From: Lasiodiplodia sp. COLG20
Lineage: Eukaryota > Ascomycota > Dothideomycetes > Botryosphaeriales > Botryosphaeriaceae
NCBI GenBank assembly: GCA_009801085.1
Contig: VNWV01000006.1
Location: forward strand, 1,798,001-1,862,000
Direction of reading: 5' to 3'
Length of the DNA: 64,000 nucleotides
The stretch's first letter is position 1. Every line of letters starts with the position of its first letter. The notes under the pieces are model-generated. The model saw only the letters and a program-made list of their open reading frames with translations, made no database searches and had not been told where the DNA came from. The translations under genes and the position numbers were made by a program. Shown here one piece after another: positions 58,709-64,000 of the stretch.

Positions 58709-61384
58709 ATGGAGATCGAATCCGCCGTCCGCATTCCGTCGCCCGAGCCCGAACGCCCGAGGAAGCGCTCGCCTCCATCGCGCTCGCCGTCCCCCAGGCG
58801 CTACCGCTCCCCTCCGCGAGGACGGTCGCGCACCATATCCCCCGATCGCCGCGATGACGACCGAACACGCGACCGCCAGCGCGACCTGGAATTCCGCGCC
58901 AGACAGCCGTCGCCGCCAAAGCCGGTGACGGAGGAGCAGAAGCAGGCCGCTGCCAAGGCTGAGTATGAGAAGCTGCTCAACATGCGTTCCGGAGGCACCT
59001 ACATTCCGCCCGCCAGGTTGCGCGCGCTGCAGGCCCAGATCACGGATAAGACCAGCAAGGAGTACCAGCGTATGGCGTGGGAGGCCCTCAAGAAGTCGAT
59101 CAACGGTTTGATCAACAAGGTCAACGTGTCCAACATCAAGTTCATCGTGCCGGAACTGTTCAACGAGAACCTGATCCGTGGACGTGGCCTGTTTTGCCGG
59201 AGTATCATGAAGGCCCAAGCAGCTTCTCTACCGTTCACCCCGATCTATGCTGCTATGGCAGCGATCGTCAATACGAAGCTTCCGCAGGTCGGCGAGCTGC
59301 TTGTCACCAGATTGGTCGTGCAGTTCAGGAAGGCTTTCAAGCGCAACGACAAGGCCGTCTGTCTGTCCTCAACAACTTTCCTCGCCCATCTTGTCAATCA
59401 GCAGGTTGTGCATGAGATGCTGGCTGCTCAGATACTCCTTCTGCTGCTCCACAAGCCGACGGACGACAGCGTCGAGATTGCGGTGGGGTTGACGAGGGAG
59501 GTTGGCCAGCATCTGGAGGAAATGTCGCAGCCTATTGCCCTGGCTGTCTTCGACCAGTTCCGGAACATTCTCCACGAGGCCGACATCGACAAGCGGACGC
59601 AGTACATGGTTGAGGTTCTGTTCCAGGTCAGGAAGGACAAGTACAAGGATAACCCCGCCATTCGGGAGGAGCTGGACTTGGTTGAAGAGGAGGACCAGAT
59701 TACGCACAAGCTTGGCCTCGATGATGAGCTGGAAGTGCAGGATGGCCTCAACATCTTCAAGTTCGATTCTGAGTGGCAGGAGCATGAAGATGCCTACAAG
59801 CAACTGAAGGCTGAGATTTTGGGCGAGGCCGAGGGAAGCGATGACGATGATGAATATGAGTCGGACGACAGTTCAGATGAGGAAGAGGAGAAGAAAGATC
59901 GCGAGCTCGAGATCAAGGACCAGACGAACACGGATCTCGTCAACCTTCGCCGGACCATTTACCTCACCATCAAGTCGAGTGGTGGATTTGAAGAGTGTTG
60001 TCACAAGTTGATGAAAATCAATCTTCCAGCGGGCTACGAAAGCGAACTTCCTTCGATGATCGTGGAGTGCGCATCTCAAGAGCGCACGTACGACAAGTTC
60101 TACGGTCTCATCGGCGAGCGTTTCGCCAAGCTGAACAGGCTTTGGAGGGACCTTTTTGAAGAGTCGTTCATCAAGTACTACAACACGATCCATCGATACG
60201 AGACCAACCGGCTGCGTATTATCGCGCAGTTTTGCGGCCACCTTCTTGCTAGCGATGCCATTGGATGGCACGTCCTGTCAGCCATTCGCTTGAACGAGAA
60301 CGATACTACTTCATCAAGCCGTATCTTCATTAAGATCCTCTTTGAGGATTTGGCTCAGTCCATGGGCATGAAGAAGCTTGCCGAGCGCATGAGAGAGGAC
60401 GTTCTGCAACCCTACTTTGACGGCATTTTCCCCAAGGACGAGAGCAGGAACACCAGATTCGCCATCAACTTCTTCACGGCCATCGGAATGGGTATGCTCA
60501 CGGAGGACATGCGCGAGTACCTCAAGAACATGCCGAAGCCAGCCCCTCCTCCAGCTTTGCCGGAGCCGGAGAGCGACTCGGAAAGCGCTTCGTCATACTC
60601 GAGCTACTCTAGCTACAGCTCTCGATCAAGGTCTTACTCGAGATCGCGGTCGCCATCCAGGTCGCGGAGACGCAGGGACAACTACTCAGCGTCTCGGTCG
60701 AGAAGTCCTCGTGGAAGGAGTCGGTCAAGGTCGGAGTCGTACACTCCCCCGCCTCGCCGTAGGCGTGACAGGAGCTATTCAGAGTCCGTCTCTCGCAGCC
60801 GGTCGGCCACTCCGGCTCGTCGCCGTACGGACCGCTCATACAGTGGCTCGGTTTCACGATCCCCGCCGCCCCGACGCAGACGAGCTACGTCATCGATGTC
60901 TCGTTCTCCGTCGCCAAAGAGGAACGGGCGCGCGAGAGAATCGCTGTCACGTTCGCCCACGCCTCCGCGCACAGCACGCAAGGGTCGTAGCCCCTCTGCG
61001 TCTCGTTCGCGCAGCCCGCCTCGCCGCAGGAACCGTAGCCCGAGCTACTCTTCGCGTTCGCGTAGCCCTGCCCCCAAGGGCAAGGGCCGCCGGTACAGCA
61101 CATCGCCCTCACGGAGCCCCAGCCGGTCGCCGCCGCCGAGACGCAGGTCTCCGGTCAGCCGCGATAATAGGAGCTCTCGTGGCGGCAAAGATGACCGGTA
61201 CTCACGCAGACGGAACACTAGCTCGGTGGAGGCTTCGCCACCACCCAAGGCGAAAGCCAGTAGTGGAAGGCGAAGGAGTCCGTCTGTCAGCGTGTCAAGG
61301 AGCAGGAGCAGAAGCCGGAGCGGAAGCCCGGCGAGGAGAGAAGACGCGGGAAAGAGCCGGGCGAGGGCTAGCGATTACTTGTAA
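58709..61384 (+). CDS. CWC22: Pre-mRNA-splicing factor CWC22
   Basis: A spliceosome component that, in other eukaryotes, joins at B-act, is needed for the first transesterification, and in animals escorts eIF4A3 to the exon junction complex. A single exon of 891 residues, with the first in-frame ATG as start (MEIESAVRIPSPEPERPRK). Residues ~1-70 are RS-like and basic. The MIF4G domain spans about 115-330 (begins YQRMAWEALKKSINGLINK; contains IKFIVPELFNENLIRGRGLFCRSIM). An acidic linker (SDDDDEYESDDSSDEEEE) follows. The MA3 domain is about 405-540 (LRRTIYLTIKSSGGFEECCHKLMK). The C-terminal ~270 residues are an extended RS domain of SRSRS and RRRR repeats, much longer than in yeast Cwc22 and more like animal versions. 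Family assignment is secure; no intron is needed. Confidence 0.94.
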   Translation: MEIESAVRIPSPEPERPRKRSPPSRSPSPRRYRSPPRGRSRTISPDRRDDDRTRDRQRDLEFRARQPSPPKPVTEEQKQAAAKAEYEKLLNMRSGGTYIPPARLRALQAQITDKTSKEYQRMAWEALKKSINGLINKVNVSNIKFIVPELFNENLIRGRGLFCRSIMKAQAASLPFTPIYAAMAAIVNTKLPQVGELLVTRLVVQFRKAFKRNDKAVCLSSTTFLAHLVNQQVVHEMLAAQILLLLLHKPTDDSVEIAVGLTREVGQHLEEMSQPIALAVFDQFRNILHEADIDKRTQYMVEVLFQVRKDKYKDNPAIREELDLVEEEDQITHKLGLDDELEVQDGLNIFKFDSEWQEHEDAYKQLKAEILGEAEGSDDDDEYESDDSSDEEEEKKDRELEIKDQTNTDLVNLRRTIYLTIKSSGGFEECCHKLMKINLPAGYESELPSMIVECASQERTYDKFYGLIGERFAKLNRLWRDLFEESFIKYYNTIHRYETNRLRIIAQFCGHLLASDAIGWHVLSAIRLNENDTTSSSRIFIKILFEDLAQSMGMKKLAERMREDVLQPYFDGIFPKDESRNTRFAINFFTAIGMGMLTEDMREYLKNMPKPAPPPALPEPESDSESASSYSSYSSYSSRSRSYSRSRSPSRSRRRRDNYSASRSRSPRGRSRSRSESYTPPPRRRRDRSYSESVSRSRSATPARRRTDRSYSGSVSRSPPPRRRRATSSMSRSPSPKRNGRARESLSRSPTPPRTARKGRSPSASRSRSPPRRRNRSPSYSSRSRSPAPKGKGRRYSTSPSRSPSRSPPPRRRSPVSRDNRSSRGGKDDRYSRRRNTSSVEASPPPKAKASSGRRRSPSVSVSRSRSRSRSGSPARREDAGKSRARASDYL

Positions 61385-61922
61385 ATATATGGGGTATGAG
61401 GAGTTTCGTGTAAAAAAGTACAGGGCTGAAGGAAGCAAATTGGCCGTTTAGCGATGAATGGTGGAATTAGGGAAATTGCCGGGCGCTGATAGGGCGGTGA
61501 TGGGGAGCTGAGGCGGGTTTCAGGGTTCAGAGCTCCGTGGAAGCGAGCGCCGGCTTCTAGAAGCTAGCGCTAGCGTGCAGAGCAGTAGAAATTAATTCAA
61601 AGATACCTTTGCTCGGACAACATTCTTTCCGCATTCCACGTGCATCATGAGTAATGGACCTCAGATGATACAGCTGCTGATAAGAGAGCAGGGTATTAAG
61701 TTCATGGGCCCTTGGCCTTCCCCGCGTCAGCGGCCTCTCTGAATCAGCCACCGGGAACAACGGAGGTTGCTACCATGTGCAGATCCCCACCGTCAGAGCT
61801 CCCTCTAACGTACTTAAACGCACTGATCGGCTGCCCCGCCATGTTTGTCCTCGTGTCCTCTATTCTTCTCTCCCTCCTTATACTGCAGGCTTTGCCCTAA
61901 GAAAGCTGCAGAAGCATCAGCA
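61385..61922. other. Intergenic interval between CWC22 and the PON-like gene
   Basis: A 538-bp spacer holding the CWC22 3' UTR, a paired palindrome at 61554-61574 and the promoter of the next gene. No coding feature seen. Confidence 0.5.
61554..61574. repeat. Two adjoining perfect palindromes
   Basis: CTTCTAGAAG (61554-61563) runs directly into GCTAGCGCTAGC (61563-61574), sharing one G. They lie about 170 bp past the CWC22 stop codon. They may form a 3'-end structure or be chance. Confidence 0.6.
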
Positions 61923-63680
61923 ATGTTGGGCAAGATCCTTCCTGCAGTGGTAGGTTCCACGCGTCTTTCCACCCCATCGGCGACCGAACTACAGCTTACA
62001 CGGCCTCCCGTTCGCTGCGGTCATGCCACCGCGATTGCTCCTCGACGAATTGGGCCCCTCTGACAAGAACAAGCGCTGACATTAGACCGCACAACAGGCC
62101 CTCGGCGGCGGCGTCGCCCTCCTCTGGCCGGAGCTGTCGTGGCGCGTCGACACGCTCAAGCTCGTCATCGCGGACGTCGCGACCCTGCAGAGCGTCACGA
62201 CCTTCAAGGAACAGCAGATCAAGCACCAAGACATCCTCAAGAACTGCGAGGATGTCATCGTGCTCGAGGACCAGGGCGTCGCGATCTTGAGCTGCGACCC
62301 GCAGCGCGATGCGTGGAATACGGTCATGGTGAGATAACCCGATCTCCCAATTGCCCTTCGGCCGGAGAGATTAGGACGAGGAAGAAAGGAGACCATCGTA
62401 TTTGCAAATCTCAAGCTTAATTGCTAGCAATTGGCTATGATTTCGCACCGCCGAGGGGACTAGGCCGTCATACAAACGAGAAAATGAACCAAAAACGCTC
62501 ACACACCATTTCTCCCCACCAGGGCACCTTCATCGACCCCTCGCAACCGGGCGCCATTTTCCAATGGTTCTACAGCGACCCGACCGCCTTCCCGCAGCCG
62601 CTCGCGCTCGAAGGCTTCGGCGGGCGCGCCGGCGCCGACTTCCACCCGCTGGGCATTGAGTACCACTCGGACTCGTCGACCCTCTACATCGTCAACCACG
62701 CGTCCACCGGCCCGACGGTCGAGGTCTTCGACTACGTGCCGTGGGGCGGATTCGGCCGCGCGTCGGCGCAGCACCGCGCGACCGTGGCGCACCTGGACGT
62801 GTGGACGCCGAACAGCATCCACGCCCTCAACGCGACCAGCTTCCTGCTGACCAACGACCACGGCTTCCGCGCGCGCGAGCGCTTCGTGCTGAACAAGCTC
62901 GAGACGTACGCCGCGCTGCCGCTCGGCAACGTCGTGCAGGTCACTTTGCCGGCGGAGCTTCCCACCGCTCAGGAAGACGCGGATGGCAACAGGATCCCCC
63001 TGGCCCTCGGCCCTGACGACGTGAGCGTCAAGACCGTCGCTAGCGGCATCCCCTTCGCCAACGGCGTCGCGCTGCTCAACAGCACGACCCTAGCCGTCGT
63101 CTCGACCAACGGTCACAGCCTGAAGCTCTTCGACCTCTCCCCCAACGCCACCGAAGACGGCACCATCTCGCTGACGTTCAAAACCGACGTCCGCGCCCCA
63201 GCCCTCCTCGACAACCTCTCCGTCGACTCTCAGGGCCGCCTGCTTGCCGGCGGCCACCCCCGGCCCGGCGCGCTGACCGGCACCGTCGCCTTCCGCGCCT
63301 CGTGCCTGCAGCTGCGCGCCAAGGCGCAGGCCATCGCGCTAGCCGCCGAGCAGGAGGTCGAGAAGAAGCTCGGCGACGACGAGCAGCAAAAGCCGCTGAT
63401 GGACGATATCGCGGACGCGACGGCCAAGAAGACGGTCGAGGTCGTCATGGCCGAGGAAGAAAAGGCGCTGCTGCAGCGCTGCGCCGTCGAGTACGACAAC
63501 ACGTCGCCCAGCTGGGTCGGCGAGCTGGTCTTCGACGAGCAGACCGGCGTGCCCGGGTGGAAGGAGGTGTATGTCGGAACTGAGTTCGGCTCCAGCACCA
63601 CCGCGGCGAGGGACACGAAGGAGGGCGTTGTGCTGGTTGTTGGGTTGTATGAGAAGGGCGTGCTTGTTGGTAAGGAGTAG
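61923..63680 (+). CDS. Paraoxonase/arylesterase-like six-bladed propeller protein
   Basis: A member of the calcium-dependent PON/SMP-30-like hydrolases (lactonase/arylesterase in animals). Three exons, 61923-61949, 62098-62328 and 62523-63680, give 471 residues. Exon 1 is only nine codons; the product opens with a hydrophobic MLGKILPAVALGGGVALLW segment, a likely membrane anchor as in PONs. Calcium-site motifs align by eye with the PON family: ED in CEDVIVLEDQGVAILSCD, PNSIHAL, LLTNDHGF, FANGVAL and DNLSVDSQGRLLAGGHP. A Lys/Glu/Ala-rich stretch of about 60 residues (from LQLRAKAQAIALAAEQ to EEEKALLQRC) interrupts the propeller near its C-terminal blade. The ending WVGELVFDE...EVYVGTEFG matches the closing blade. 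Intron 2 (194 bp) is long for this window. Substrate unknown. Confidence 0.86.
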
Positions 63681-64000
63681 AAGGAGAGAGGAGATGGATT
63701 GTAAGATCGGGTCAGACGGCTTGGGAAGGCGCTTTCCATATCATGAATGGCCAGAGACAGAATCGAATGTTTTTGAAACCGAGCAGCTGCTTGTAAATCA
63801 ATGCGTAATGGCGGCTGAACATCACGTTTCCCTGGACTAGCCAAACGATCGTAATACGATACTTCCGGCGGCCCAGCCTGAAAAACAAAATGTTCATTGA
63901 TCTGAATCGTCATCGCTGTCCTCCGATCTGTATGTATCTAAGCCAACCGGCCACCACCAGATGCTACCCCTCGAAACTCCCCGAAAAGAGAGAAGAAGAT
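63681..64000. other. 3' flank of the PON-like gene
   Basis: A 320-bp tail of the window with AT-rich sequence. Short minus-strand frames run antisense into the PON-like gene. Nothing further recognised. Confidence 0.5.

Overview
The window is nuclear DNA of a filamentous ascomycete (Pezizomycotina; a dothideomycete-like fungus is my guess, but no marker fixes the class). Genes are split by short introns (about 41-195 bp) with GTRWGT-type donors, CTAAC/CTGAC-type branch points and YAG acceptors. Coding exons are GC-rich. The proteins are fungal types: a MUP1-like permease, a PdeH-type phosphodiesterase, a Pho85/PhoA-type CDK and a fungal PON-like propeller. I saw no tRNA, rRNA, CRISPR, plasmid or intact transposon signal.

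Left part (1-24.7 kb): a cAMP phosphodiesterase with a long disordered tail (439-3880, +), a Tho1/SARNP-like SAP protein (8457-9326, -), and a 1562-residue protein with a C-terminal methyltransferase-like fold (13228-17971, +). Between and after them lie long gene-poor spans (about 4.6, 3.9 and 6.7 kb). One tiny candidate orphan gene is proposed at 19586-19884 (-).

Middle (24.7-43 kb): a cytochrome P450 with an unusual internal low-complexity insertion (24693-26859, +), an MFS sugar/lactose-permease-like transporter (29193-31178, -), another gene-poor span of about 6.8 kb with one candidate small membrane protein (35358-35714, +), then two cell-cycle/nutrient regulators on the minus strand: a Pho85/PhoA-type CDK (38511-39555, with a probable alternative 3' exon at 37974-38386) and the APC/C activator Cdh1 (40796-42814).

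Right part (43.7-64 kb) is dense and mostly housekeeping: aspartyl aminopeptidase (+), DPM2 (-), a MUP1-like amino-acid permease (-), a secreted SGNH/GDSL hydrolase (+), S-formylglutathione hydrolase (-), RPB6 (-) and TFIIIA (+) head to head across 291 bp, the splicing factor CWC22 (+), and a PON/arylesterase-like six-bladed propeller (+). Apart from the RPB6/TFIIIA pair and the adjacent CDK/Cdh1 genes, neighbours show no obvious shared pathway. The P450 and the MFS gene do not make a recognisable biosynthetic cluster.

Exon coordinates were derived by hand from splice motifs and reading-frame continuity. For every multi-exon gene the summed exons are a multiple of three. No convincing undescribed multi-gene system is visible. 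The better leads are the P450 insertion, the optional CDK C-terminus, the repeated PKA-type sites in the phosphodiesterase tail, the helical insert in the PON-like protein and two candidate small genes.
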